From Dehalococcoidales bacterium (GTDB taxonomy: Bacteria > Chloroflexota > Dehalococcoidia > Dehalococcoidales > BS750m-G39): a stretch of DNA of 33,640 bases. The notes below the pieces were generated by a model. It was not told the DNA's origin and ran no database searches. It was given only the letters and a program-made list of their open reading frames with translations. The stretch lies in assembly GCA_016783245.1 (NCBI GenBank), contig JADHWY010000007.1:1-33640 (forward strand). Direction: 5' to 3'. Position numbers and translations under genes: made by a program. Each line of letters starts with the position of its first letter. Position 1 is the first letter of the stretch. Positions 1 to 9,280 of the stretch are shown piece by piece.

Positions 1-894
1 AGTGGCTTAGCCTATGCCTGTACCATGCCAGCAGCCAGAAAGTGGTTCCCCGATAGACCAGGTTTAGCGGTGGGGCTTGTAATTACAGGCACTGGTATGA
101 GTGCCTTGCTATTTGCTCCCCTACAGAGGTACTTAATAGGTACCCAGGGGTTGGGAATGACCTTCTTCATAATAGGTGCCGCACTTCTTGTGGTTTCTGT
201 TTTTTCCGCTTCCCTGCTGAGCAATCCTCCTCAGGGATGGAAGCCCAAGGGGTGGAAACCCCGGCAGTCGGCAGCAACCTCAACTGTAGTTGCGGCAAGG
301 GATTACCGACCAGCGGAGATTATTAAATTAGGACGATTCTGGATGCTGTGGGTGATGTTTGTTTTTATGTCAGCAGCAGGCTTGATGGTTATTGGACACT
401 TAGCGGCTTACGCCGAAGAAGTTGGCTTGGCAGTTATGTATGCTGCTGTTGCTGTTGGCGTTCTTTCTGTGTTCAACGCTTCTGGCAGGCCGGGAAGTGG
501 AATACTCGCTGACAAAATCGGTGCGGTAAAGACTATGGTCATACTTTTTGCCATACAGGGGATAATGATGCTTGTATTCCCTCATTTTGCCATAAGCATA
601 GTGGCGATATACATCTCGGTGGCAATAATAGGCTTCAACTTCGGAGCCAACTTTACCCTGTTTCCATCAGTAGTAGCCGATTTCTTTGGCATCAAAAACC
701 TTGGGATTAATTATGGACTGCTCTTCACCGCCCACGGGGTTGCGGCTACGCTGGGACCAATCATGGCATCATATATCTACGACACTACACAGAGCTACAC
801 CATGGCGTTTACCATCGCCGCAGGACTTGTCTTCCTGGCAGTAGTTATTGCACTCATTTTGAACTACAACTACCCTAAGAAGAACGCAAGCTGA
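1..894 (+). CDS. MFS transporter, OFA (oxalate/formate antiporter)-like, 5' partial
   Basis: Frame is open from base 1 (SGLAYACTMPAARKWFPDRPGLAVGL...), before the first ATG at 25; multiple hydrophobic TM segments; typical OFA 'AARKWFPDRPGLA' motif. Confidence 0.85.
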   Translation, partial: SGLAYACTMPAARKWFPDRPGLAVGLVITGTGMSALLFAPLQRYLIGTQGLGMTFFIIGAALLVVSVFSASLLSNPPQGWKPKGWKPRQSAATSTVVAARDYRPAEIIKLGRFWMLWVMFVFMSAAGLMVIGHLAAYAEEVGLAVMYAAVAVGVLSVFNASGRPGSGILADKIGAVKTMVILFAIQGIMMLVFPHFAISIVAIYISVAIIGFNFGANFTLFPSVVADFFGIKNLGINYGLLFTAHGVAATLGPIMASYIYDTTQSYTMAFTIAAGLVFLAVVIALILNYNYPKKNAS

Positions 895-1111
895 ACAGTC
901 CATCGTAATGTTAAAAGGGTTCCGCCCCATATATAAGACATAACATCAGGATATCTTATCTACCCTCTTGGAAAGCAAATAAAGGTGCTCTTCCGTTTAT
1001 CTTTATGCTGAAAGTAAAGGGGAAATTAAAGGAAAATCGTCAAAGGCAAGCGTCAATAGGCAATAGTGCCATAATTACAGCGTGCCTCATCAGATAACAA
1101 AACGGTGAATT

Positions 1112-1480
1112 GTGTCCTGGCAACATGATAGAATAAGCAATGTTATGGTGGAGAAGGAACAAGCAAGAATCGTGGTTCGGGTTCAGCCTAATGCGAGTCA
1201 GAACGGCTTACTAGGCTTCAAAGATGGGGTCTTGCATGTAAGGATTGCTGCACCTCCAATAAAGGGTAAAGCTAATCAGGAGTTAATCAAATTCCTCAAC
1301 GATATTTTGGGGGTAGGTAAGAGCAATCTGACTATTAAAAAGGGTATGACCGATAAGAGGAAGGTTATAGGTATTAGCGGGTTAACGCAAGACCAAGTTA
1401 TGCAGCAACTTAAAAGACTGGACATGCAGGATGAGAACCATGATAGACACTCACGCCCACCTAGATATGGCACCATTTAA
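1112..1480 (+). CDS. DUF167 (YggU) family protein
   Basis: RVQPNASQNGLLGFKDGVLHVRIAAPPIKGKANQELIKFLNDILG matches the DUF167 signature; exact start uncertain (GTG). Confidence 0.85.
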   Translation: MSWQHDRISNVMVEKEQARIVVRVQPNASQNGLLGFKDGVLHVRIAAPPIKGKANQELIKFLNDILGVGKSNLTIKKGMTDKRKVIGISGLTQDQVMQQLKRLDMQDENHDRHSRPPRYGTI

Positions 1481-2231
1481 TAAAGACCGCACCGAGGTGA
1501 TAGTCAGAGCAAGGGATGCCGGGGTAAGCATGATTATTACCGTGGGTATTGACCTGGAGTCAAGCCGAAAAGCAATTAGACTGGCTGAGAACTATCCAGA
1601 GGTCCTGGCTACAGTAGGGTTTCATCCCCACCAAGCGACCGGGGTGAAAAAGGCAGATATGGCTAAACTTGCTGAAATGGCCAAGCACCCCAGAGTAGTC
1701 GCCATCGGCGAAATTGGTCTGGACTTCTATAGAAACAGAGCACCACGAGAAACGCAATTACAAGCGCTACAATGGCAGCTTGAACTGGCAGAGCGACTAG
1801 ACCTGCCGGTAATCATCCACTGCCGTCGGGCAGAGAAGGACATGCTGACTTTACTCCATGACTGGACTTCCTCACATAAACGCCTGAATGGCCAACCCAG
1901 AGGAGTAATTCACTGCTTCAGTGGTGCTCTTGAAACTGCTCAACGATATCTAGATATGGGCTTTTTTATTTCTTTTGGTGCCTATATCGGCTACCCCTCC
2001 TCACTTAATTTGCGCAATGTCATCAGGAGCATCCCACAGGACAGGTTAGTGGTGGAAACTGACAGTCCTTTCCTCCCACCACAGAGCCATCGCGGTAAGC
2101 GCAATGAACCATCCTATCTACCGCTCACTGTAGGAGTGCTCACTAAGATTAGGCAGGTATCTCCGGAAACAGTTGCCAGGGAGACGACGCAGAATGCCCG
2201 CCATCTGTTCCGGTGGACTGAGTCTGAATAA
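1431..2231 (+). CDS. TatD family metal-dependent hydrolase
   Basis: MIDTHAHLDMAPFNKDR, GEIGLDFYRNRAP, VIIHCR, VIHCFSG, VETDSPFLPP motifs; overlaps DUF167 ORF by 50 bp. Confidence 0.93.
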   Translation: MRTMIDTHAHLDMAPFNKDRTEVIVRARDAGVSMIITVGIDLESSRKAIRLAENYPEVLATVGFHPHQATGVKKADMAKLAEMAKHPRVVAIGEIGLDFYRNRAPRETQLQALQWQLELAERLDLPVIIHCRRAEKDMLTLLHDWTSSHKRLNGQPRGVIHCFSGALETAQRYLDMGFFISFGAYIGYPSSLNLRNVIRSIPQDRLVVETDSPFLPPQSHRGKRNEPSYLPLTVGVLTKIRQVSPETVARETTQNARHLFRWTESE

Positions 2232-2264
2232 AAAGGGAGATGAACACACATCCCCCTCATAGAA

Positions 2265-3452
2265 TCACCACTCCGCCAAAGCCTGCTCTTGTAAGTCGGC
2301 TATTTCGAGCAAGTCTGCCTGCTGGTTTTGGCTCTGGCAAAGCCCTCTAAATAACTCGCTAGCCTCAATAAACATGTTTCCAGCCTCTTCGTAGCCATTC
2401 TGCTTCAAGAAGGTTCCGAATTCTTGCCTCGCCCGGTACATCTGATTGCAATGTAGCAGCCAACTTATGTTGGGATTGCTAGCCGCTTTTCTTATCTCTC
2501 CCGGAGCTTTGACGGCAAAGTCTCTGTTCCAAGATATTAGCTCATTTGCACTCTTTACCGTCCCCCTTTCCCCAAGGAACAACATCCAATAAGGACCGAT
2601 ACGAGACCCTTCATCAAAGGTTGGGTGATTACCGTTTTTCCAGGCCTCCAAAAAATCACTTATATCTACAGGAATATCTTTTCCCTTACCGCCTACTTTC
2701 TCGGTAGGGTCATTCAAGTAAACAAACCTCTCGTCATACCCGGTGACAGTCATATAATGGTCAACATGCCTTGAGCCCTCAAACTCAAAGACGCCTTTCC
2801 AATAAGAGGTATAGGTACTTAGGGGTTCCTTGATAGGAAACGTATCTAAGTGCACCTCTACTGGAATATCACTTGATATAAGTCGCTTCAGTAGCTTGAA
2901 CGCCTCATCTTCACTTTCCACCCAGAAAACCTGTTTTGCTTCCATAGGAAGGTCGGGGGCAAGAAAATCGTCGGTAATCGTAGCCCCTTTCAAAGCGGCA
3001 ATATAGTAATCAAACCCCTGATTTCTTGCCGCTAGTCCAATACTACGTAGAAAGGAACCGTCCATAAACAAATTGACCTGTGGGATATAAAGAGCACTGG
3101 CGCCGATTCCGGAATTAGCAACAACATCGGTAAAGGTTATGTCACTGTCGCTAAATTTAGCCAGCATAGCATAGCTGCCAAGGTAGCAGAGTCCGGTCTC
3201 ATCGCCACCGGAATAGACCAATTCTACGTCGAGCCTCTTCTCCGTTAAAGGCTCAGCTACCAACCCCAGCTCAGTTAATATTGGTGCGACAGGTGATGGC
3301 TCAGGAGTGATTGGAGGCGATGGCTCAGGAGTGACTGGAGGCGATGGTTCGGGAGATAGTCCCGGAGATGGGGCACAACTAGTCATAACTAAAAACAGAA
3401 CTAAAGTCAGCGATGCCAATACAGAGACGAACTTGCGATTCCTGTATAACAT
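2265..3452 (-). CDS. Lipoprotein with C39-like/papain-fold peptidase domain
   Basis: N-terminal lipobox (VLFLVMTSC), P/E/S-rich linker, Cys region GLCYLGSYAML and His region HYMTVTGYDERFVYLNDP typical of C39-like domains. Confidence 0.65.
   Translation of the reverse strand: MLYRNRKFVSVLASLTLVLFLVMTSCAPSPGLSPEPSPPVTPEPSPPITPEPSPVAPILTELGLVAEPLTEKRLDVELVYSGGDETGLCYLGSYAMLAKFSDSDITFTDVVANSGIGASALYIPQVNLFMDGSFLRSIGLAARNQGFDYYIAALKGATITDDFLAPDLPMEAKQVFWVESEDEAFKLLKRLISSDIPVEVHLDTFPIKEPLSTYTSYWKGVFEFEGSRHVDHYMTVTGYDERFVYLNDPTEKVGGKGKDIPVDISDFLEAWKNGNHPTFDEGSRIGPYWMLFLGERGTVKSANELISWNRDFAVKAPGEIRKAASNPNISWLLHCNQMYRARQEFGTFLKQNGYEEAGNMFIEASELFRGLCQSQNQQADLLEIADLQEQALAEW
3292..3363. repeat. In-gene 24-bp tandem repeat (3 units) coding for the (PEPSPP[IV]T) linker
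   Basis: Units ggtgatggctcaggagtgattgga / ggcgatggctcaggagtgactgga / ggcgatggttcgggagatagtccc. Confidence 0.85.
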
Positions 3453-3740
3453 TTTTTCCCCCTTGCGTCTTCACTGTCGTCAGTTTATTGTCCTTTACTC
3501 CATCTGTCAAGAGCGCGGAATACAAAACCCCGGTGCCCATAGCTGCCCGATAATCACCTCCTTGCCAAGGTTTTAAGAAGGAAAAGGGGATTGTTTGACC
3601 TATAGGCGCTACAGTGGCAGTCTGGCCTCCCCTTCCAAGCTCAATCCTGGAGATTGAGGTAGAGCGGAAATAGCCTGAGTGACTTCCTTCAGCCAATAGC
3701 TAGGGCCGCTAAGTAGTAAACAAAGTGATGCATTGTCACC

Positions 3741-4892
3741 CTACCATTTGCCTAGTTTCAGGGATAGTTCTAGTTTTGCCCCATCCCGTATCAGTGCCAG
3801 GGCAACTGCTTCGTCTGGACTCTTATACTCTCCCAGATACCAAGTAAGGTCAGCCACTTGGCGGACAGTCCTCCCATCAATAGCCACCATAACATCGTTA
3901 GCCTTAATTCCAGCCGCCTCAGCAGGGCTATCGGCTGTAATCTTCTTAACCAATACCCCGTTAACTGTTTCCAAGTTTCTGGTTCGAACCGTTTCTGGGG
4001 TAAGGTTAACTATCTCAATCCCAAGCCAGGGGTAATCGAAAAAGCCTCGGTCAATGAGGGACAGGGCAACCCTCTTGACCTTGTTTGAAGAGACAGCGTA
4101 ATATACCCCATCTCCCAGCTTAGGGTCGACCCGAGCTACAACCATTCCGATGACCTCCCCCTTAGAGTTCAGAAGGGGGCCACCGGAGTTTCCAAAATTG
4201 ACTGCGGCATCGAACTGGATTAGATTAGCCACCCAGCGAGTTTTCAAATCATATTCCACTTCGACAAATCTGTGTGTTTGGCTAACAATGCCAGAAGTTA
4301 TAGTTCCTGGCAAGTCAAGAGGACTGCCAATTACCACGACTGGCTCGCCAACCCTCACTGTGGTTGAGTCCGCCAATGCTATTGCTTCCACAGCCAACTC
4401 ATGTTCCAATGTCAATACAGCAATGTCACTGTGCTCGCAACTGCCGATGATGGTGGCCGCTGAAATGCTGCCGTCAGGTAAAATAACATCAATCTGGGCT
4501 TGCCCCTCTACTACATGCTGAGGAGTGACTACATAACCATCGGCGTCGAAGACAAACCCTGAACCAACTACTTTCTCTCCGTCACTAATCCTAACTATAC
4601 CCTTGCTAACCTCTTCATAGAGTTTACCGGCATTTATGACCGATTGCTCAAGTCCAGTGGTAACACTTCCTAGCTCATCATCTAAGGCATCAATTCTAGC
4701 TATTGTTTCTCCTCTAAAAGTTGCCAATTCATCGCTCAGGGTACTAATTTGGGCTGCTTGTTGTTCTTGAGAAACTATCAATTGTTGACTTAGGGCATCA
4801 ATTTCTTCAACGAGGTTAAAAGCGTAGGCACCAAGGATACCAATAAGAACCAGCAGGAAAACTAATATGCCAATAATCAGTTTGTTAAACAT
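3741..4892 (-). CDS. HtrA/DegP-like membrane-anchored serine protease with PDZ domain
   Basis: N-terminal TM anchor; triad VTPQHVVEG (H), HSDIAVL (D), GNSGGPLLN (S); C-terminal PDZ (GVLVKKITADSPAEAAGIKANDVMVAIDGRTV). Confidence 0.92.
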   Translation of the reverse strand: MFNKLIIGILVFLLVLIGILGAYAFNLVEEIDALSQQLIVSQEQQAAQISTLSDELATFRGETIARIDALDDELGSVTTGLEQSVINAGKLYEEVSKGIVRISDGEKVVGSGFVFDADGYVVTPQHVVEGQAQIDVILPDGSISAATIIGSCEHSDIAVLTLEHELAVEAIALADSTTVRVGEPVVVIGSPLDLPGTITSGIVSQTHRFVEVEYDLKTRWVANLIQFDAAVNFGNSGGPLLNSKGEVIGMVVARVDPKLGDGVYYAVSSNKVKRVALSLIDRGFFDYPWLGIEIVNLTPETVRTRNLETVNGVLVKKITADSPAEAAGIKANDVMVAIDGRTVRQVADLTWYLGEYKSPDEAVALALIRDGAKLELSLKLGKW

Positions 4893-5153
4893 TTAGCGCA
4901 TCTCCTTCCTTGTGATTTGCTGATTAACATTTTGAACCTTTCAACCGGCTTTAGCAATTGCCAGCCAATTAAGCTTAGCCAATTGCTTTTATGGCTGGCT
5001 TGTTATTTATACTCGCTCCACTCCACAAATACAAGGCAGGGATTCAGTCACCTCATTTAAGGCCGGTTTAAAAAAACGGGAATGAACAAAGTGGTTTAAT
5101 GTTTAGCAGACTCAGAGTCTGCGACCGAGAAACGGGCATTTATTGGCATAGCG

Positions 5154-5519
5154 TTAGCGCTTCCATAGTAGCCAGCCATTCATCTTCTCCATCCAACGCA
5201 GCACATACTCACCATGCAACTTTCTACCATGAAAGATGACTTCTATCTTCGTATCGGTCCAAGACTCCGTCTCATACGTTCCCCGATCCCAAATTGTGAC
5301 CTCACCAGCACCGTACTGGCCTCTGGGTATCTTGCCTTCAAACTTACTGTAACTGAGGTCATGGTTTTCAACTGGTGCTGCCAATCTACGAACTCCCGGC
5401 TCTTCTGGCACACCCTTTGGCAGTGCCCAGCTTTTGAAAACACCTTTTCTTTCCAGTCTCAAATCGTGGTGCCAGCCAGCTACGATTGCCTGATGCTCAT
5501 GGATTACAAACTTGTTCAT
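5154..5519 (-). CDS. Stand-alone LigD-type DNA 3'-phosphoesterase domain protein
   Basis: FVIHEHQA..HHDLRLERKGVFKSWALPKGVPE...LAAPVENHDLSYSKFEGKIPRGQYGAGEVTIWDRGTYE is the LigD PE domain; no polymerase or ligase domain attached. Confidence 0.9.
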   Translation of the reverse strand: MNKFVIHEHQAIVAGWHHDLRLERKGVFKSWALPKGVPEEPGVRRLAAPVENHDLSYSKFEGKIPRGQYGAGEVTIWDRGTYETESWTDTKIEVIFHGRKLHGEYVLRWMEKMNGWLLWKR

Positions 5520-5574
5520 GTATCACACACATAGTGAAAATTAACCATTTTTATAATTACATTGGTACATGCTC

Positions 5575-6087
5575 TTAGGACGTACGGCTATCCAGACTGC
5601 GAGTAACTTGTTTCTCCAATTTCGCCCTCAACTGCTCAAGGATAGCGCGAACAAAATTGAGGTCAGGTAATATTTCAACGCCAAAAGCTGTCCTAGCCCG
5701 TTGCGGTCTATCCTGTTCGGTGCTAGCTACCACCTCCTCAACGAGAAGCTGTCGAAAGCGCTGGTGGTAATTATGATTGAATTCCTCGCAGTGTCCAACT
5801 GCCAAATCGATTTCATACTCTAGGTCAAAGTCCCTGAGTAGTGTGAGGTTCTCTGGCTTTAGCGCATATTTCATAGTAATCGTCCTGAGGCCTCTAATTA
5901 GTAAAGTATTTTCAGGCTTTGAAGTTTCAACTACAAAGAATTTTAGATTCTCTAGCCATTTAAGATTCTCAGATACCTCGAACTTCAAATCCTCCAGAAG
6001 TTGCTGAAGCTGCAATGATTTTGTGACCTTCTGCTGTCGTAGCCATATCGCGTATGCAAACATCACTGTGAAAATAACACCGAACAC
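5575..6087 (-). CDS. Hypothetical membrane-anchored protein, possibly 5' truncated
   Basis: N-terminal hydrophobic segment plus helical soluble part; the frame stays open upstream of the GTG to about 6150 (PLALSVWHGGGFWGAFFPQLFATVFG...). Confidence 0.5.
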   Translation of the reverse strand: MFGVIFTVMFAYAIWLRQQKVTKSLQLQQLLEDLKFEVSENLKWLENLKFFVVETSKPENTLLIRGLRTITMKYALKPENLTLLRDFDLEYEIDLAVGHCEEFNHNYHQRFRQLLVEEVVASTEQDRPQRARTAFGVEILPDLNFVRAILEQLRAKLEKQVTRSLDSRTS

Positions 6088-6144
6088 GGTGGCAAAGAGT
6101 TGAGGGAAAAAGGCGCCCCAGAACCCACCACCATGCCAAACAGA

Positions 6145-6178
6145 TAGAGCCAGCGGTCAGATTCGAACTGACGACCGG
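6145..6178 (-). pseudogene. tRNA 3' fragment (T-arm + 3' acceptor; probably tRNA-Thr)
   Basis: Minus strand CCGGTCGTCAGTTCGAATCTGACCGCTGGCTCTA: T-stem GTCAG/CTGAC around TTCGAAT, then acceptor strand CGCTGGC + T; no matching 5' GCCAGCG or D/anticodon arms upstream. Confidence 0.65.
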
Positions 6179-6499
6179 CTCGAAAGTGCGACATGAGATG
6201 AGCAATGTGCTATAATCCTCAACATATATGTCTGAACTAACATAGGAAACCCGGAAAAGTAGAATATTTTGAAGACCAAAAGTTCACCTAGACATTATTG
6301 TCAGTTTATTAGGCTGCTTCTTAACCGCTGTAACAGCACTCCTGTCTGCTGTCTAATACTATGGACATGCCCTTTGCATCTGTGACCTTTCTGACACCAA
6401 GCATAAAAAGCAGCTACCGGAAGGTATAAACTATGGGTAGCGTGTTTCTGGTCAAACGAAGAGCTTTTGGACTAATTATCCAACAACAGGAGGTTTGGT

Positions 6500-7957
6500 G
6501 TGAGTATGAAAGAGAAGCTCTTGGAAATAGTAGGGTCTGAAAACTTCTTCGACGACCCTGAAGCTCTAGCCAAATATTCTAAGGATTTTAGCCTCGCACC
6601 CCGGGGAGTGCCGAATTATGTGGTCAAGCCCAAAGATAACCAAGAGGTTCAAAGAGTTATCAAACTTGCCAACGAGCATTTGACCCCTGTGGTGCCGAGC
6701 AGCTCTGGGGTGCACTTTCAGGGGGCTACCATTCCCAAGCAAGGCGGCATTATCTTGGATCTGACCAGAATGAACCAGATTCTGGAAGTCGATGAACTTA
6801 ATAGAAGGGTGAGGATGGAAGCTGGGGTAACCTGGGAACAAATTGCCAGCGAACTGGGAAAAAGAGGCTTCAGAATGATAATACCACTGTTGCCTCACCC
6901 TCTGCGTTCTGTAGTTACTGACTGGCTGGAAAGGGAAGTGCCTACCAATACAGTATATGATTATGGGGAACCGCTTCAAAGCATGGAAGTGGTTTGGCCC
7001 ACCGGAGAAATCTTCAGGACCGGCTCTGCCAGTGTAACTGGTTATCCTGACTCACCCTCAAAGGGTGCTAATCCCTCTGGACCAGGCTTAGATTTCTACC
7101 GCTTTCTCCAAGGTGCCCAGGGAACTATGGGAGTGGTAACCTGGGCTAACCTAAAGATTGAATATCTACCCAAGATAGACAAGGTTCTGTTCGCTCCTGT
7201 CCATGACCTCAACTACACTATCGATTTTCTATATAGGGTGCTGAGGCTTAGGATTATTCAAGAGTGCCTTCTGTTAAACAATATTAATCTTGCCTCCATA
7301 ATTGCGGAGGATTGGCGCAAGGATTTCGAAAAGTTGCGGGCGTCCTTGCCGCCGTGGACTCTCATTTTGGTAATAAGCGGAATGCATAGACGCCCAGAGG
7401 AGCAGATCCAGTATGAGGAAGAAACACTATATAAGGTTATAAAAAACGAATTCCCTGGAATTCCCCTCGCTGACAACCTCCCTGGGTTTCCCGGCTTAGG
7501 CAAGAAACTCCTACCCATGCTTCGCAAACCTTGGCCTAAGGAGGTAACCTACTGGAAGAACCGCTACAAAGGGGCTTGTCACAGCCTGTTCTTCATCACC
7601 AAGCCCATTTTGGCTTCAAAATTCATCAATAAGGTGGAAGAAATAGCCGCCAGATATGGTTACCCCATAAGCGACATTGGAGGCTATCTCCAACCTATAG
7701 AGCACAACCGAGCCTGTCACCTGGAATTTAACTTCTTCTACAATCCAGCTAGCCAACCTGAGGTGGAAAGGGTTCGAAGTTTATATAGTGAAGCTGCCTC
7801 GGTCTTGTTAGACAAAGGAGCTCTTTTTACCAGACCTTACGGGGAATTGGCTAAACTGTTATACGATAGAGCAGCCGGATATGCTATGACACTAAGAAGA
7901 GTGAAAAAGGTCTTCGACCCCAACAATATTATGAATCCGGGGAATTTGTGCTTCTAA
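6500..7957 (+). CDS. FAD-binding oxidoreductase, GlcD/vanillyl-alcohol-oxidase superfamily
   Basis: PCMH-type FAD domain (PNYVVKPKDNQEVQRVIKLANE..PVVPSSSGVHFQGATIPKQGGIILDLTRMNQILEVDELNRRVRMEAGVTW) and C-terminal FDPNNIMNPGNLCF; RBS ggagg upstream. Confidence 0.88.
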   Translation: MSMKEKLLEIVGSENFFDDPEALAKYSKDFSLAPRGVPNYVVKPKDNQEVQRVIKLANEHLTPVVPSSSGVHFQGATIPKQGGIILDLTRMNQILEVDELNRRVRMEAGVTWEQIASELGKRGFRMIIPLLPHPLRSVVTDWLEREVPTNTVYDYGEPLQSMEVVWPTGEIFRTGSASVTGYPDSPSKGANPSGPGLDFYRFLQGAQGTMGVVTWANLKIEYLPKIDKVLFAPVHDLNYTIDFLYRVLRLRIIQECLLLNNINLASIIAEDWRKDFEKLRASLPPWTLILVISGMHRRPEEQIQYEEETLYKVIKNEFPGIPLADNLPGFPGLGKKLLPMLRKPWPKEVTYWKNRYKGACHSLFFITKPILASKFINKVEEIAARYGYPISDIGGYLQPIEHNRACHLEFNFFYNPASQPEVERVRSLYSEAASVLLDKGALFTRPYGELAKLLYDRAAGYAMTLRRVKKVFDPNNIMNPGNLCF

Positions 7958-7967
7958 GGGGGTAAAG

Positions 7968-9263
7968 ATGCTCAAAGGGAAAACGAGTCTGGACGTAACA
8001 CAGGTAGAGAATTTTATCTTTGATATGACCAAGTGCATCAAGTGCAAGGGATGCACCTGGGTGGATCACATATACATGCCAGGAGTAAAGTTCAGCACCA
8101 GATGTCCCAGCGCCACCAGGTATTTGTTTGACTCTTATGGGGCGTATGGCAAGATGAGGATCGGGCTGGCACTGGTTGAAGGCAGACTAGATTACTCACA
8201 TGAACTCCTGAAGATACTTTATGCCTGTACCTTGTGTGGTGCCTGCGATGTGGGCTGCAAGCGGAATCTTGATTTGGAAATAGAGCTTACTCTTGAGGCG
8301 CTCAGGATAAAAGCGGTAAAAGATGGCAAAGGTCCCATGCCCCAGCACAAAAAGATAGCTCAAGATATACTGACGGAGCATAATCGTTTCGGTGCGCCTC
8401 ACCAAAACCGAACCAAATGGCTTCCAGAGGGGATAAAACCTTCACCCAAAGCTGATGTGCTGTACTTTGTCGGTTGTTCAGCTTCTTATACTAACCCTGA
8501 GATAGCCCAGGCAACGGTGAAAATACTGGACGCTTCCGGTACTCCGTTTATGCTGATGCCCGATGAGTGGTGCTGCGGCAACTTGCTCTACTCGGTAGGG
8601 ATGGTAGATGAAGCGCGAGAACTGGCTCGACGCAATGTTGATATGGTCAAGCAAGCCGGAGCCACCACCCTTCTAACCAGCTGTGCTGAATGCTACCGGA
8701 TGTGGAAGGTTGATTACCCCAAGATGCTTGGTATATCGACTGCCGATTTGGGCTTTCGAGTAGTGCACCTTGTGGAGTATGTGGATGAGCTGATGAAAAA
8801 AGGAACTCTCAAACTCACCAATCGAATTGATTTGCGATTGACCTACCACGATTCGTGCAGCTTGAGCCGGCTCAGTGAACCCTGGGTGCCGTGGAAAGGG
8901 GAGCGTGGACTATGGGGAATGGTGAACCCACCCCTGGACCGGAGGCGGGGCACTAACGGGGTTTACCAACAGCCAAGGGATATCCTGAAAGCTATCCCCG
9001 GGGTGGAATTGGTGGAAATGCCCAGAATGAGAGAAAATGCTTTTTGTTGTGGAGCTGGTAGGGGAACTATGGAAGCTTTCCCCGATTTTGCCTTATGGGC
9101 GGCGGAGCAAAGGTTAGCCGAGGTAAAAGAAGTAGGTGCTGAAGCTGTTGTATCCGCTTGCCCTTGGTGCAAGGACAATTTCGCCAAGGTAGTTAGCAAG
9201 AATGGAGAAAAGCTGAAGGTATTCGACATCTCAGAACTCGTCCTTGCCTCAGTCGAAGTTTAG
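7968..9263 (+). CDS. Fe-S oxidoreductase with two CCG domains (GlcF/HdrD-like)
   Basis: Two N-terminal Cys clusters (CIKCKGC...CP; CTLCGACDVGC) and CCG domains (EWCCGNLLYSVG; AFCCGAGRG). Confidence 0.87.
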   Translation: MLKGKTSLDVTQVENFIFDMTKCIKCKGCTWVDHIYMPGVKFSTRCPSATRYLFDSYGAYGKMRIGLALVEGRLDYSHELLKILYACTLCGACDVGCKRNLDLEIELTLEALRIKAVKDGKGPMPQHKKIAQDILTEHNRFGAPHQNRTKWLPEGIKPSPKADVLYFVGCSASYTNPEIAQATVKILDASGTPFMLMPDEWCCGNLLYSVGMVDEARELARRNVDMVKQAGATTLLTSCAECYRMWKVDYPKMLGISTADLGFRVVHLVEYVDELMKKGTLKLTNRIDLRLTYHDSCSLSRLSEPWVPWKGERGLWGMVNPPLDRRRGTNGVYQQPRDILKAIPGVELVEMPRMRENAFCCGAGRGTMEAFPDFALWAAEQRLAEVKEVGAEAVVSACPWCKDNFAKVVSKNGEKLKVFDISELVLASVEV

Positions 9264-9280
9264 GCTTAAGGAGATAAGTT

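Noticed and set aside
3379-3696. 105-aa minus ORF in the HtrA/C39 gap
   Set aside because: Overlaps the lipoprotein 5' end, no recognisable motif, not convincing coding composition.
5106-5122. Palindrome gcagact-cag-agtctgc downstream of the LigD PE gene
   Set aside because: Short hairpin without a T-tract; could be chance, not called as a terminator.
5969-6205. - strand ORF (MLISCRTFEPVVSSNLTAGSICLAW...)
   Set aside because: Reads through the tRNA 3' fragment; typical false ORF over tRNA sequence, and overlaps the membrane ORF in another frame.
6211-6216. tataat -10-like box near the tRNA fragment
   Set aside because: No convincing -35 at the right spacing; single hexamer is not sufficient evidence.
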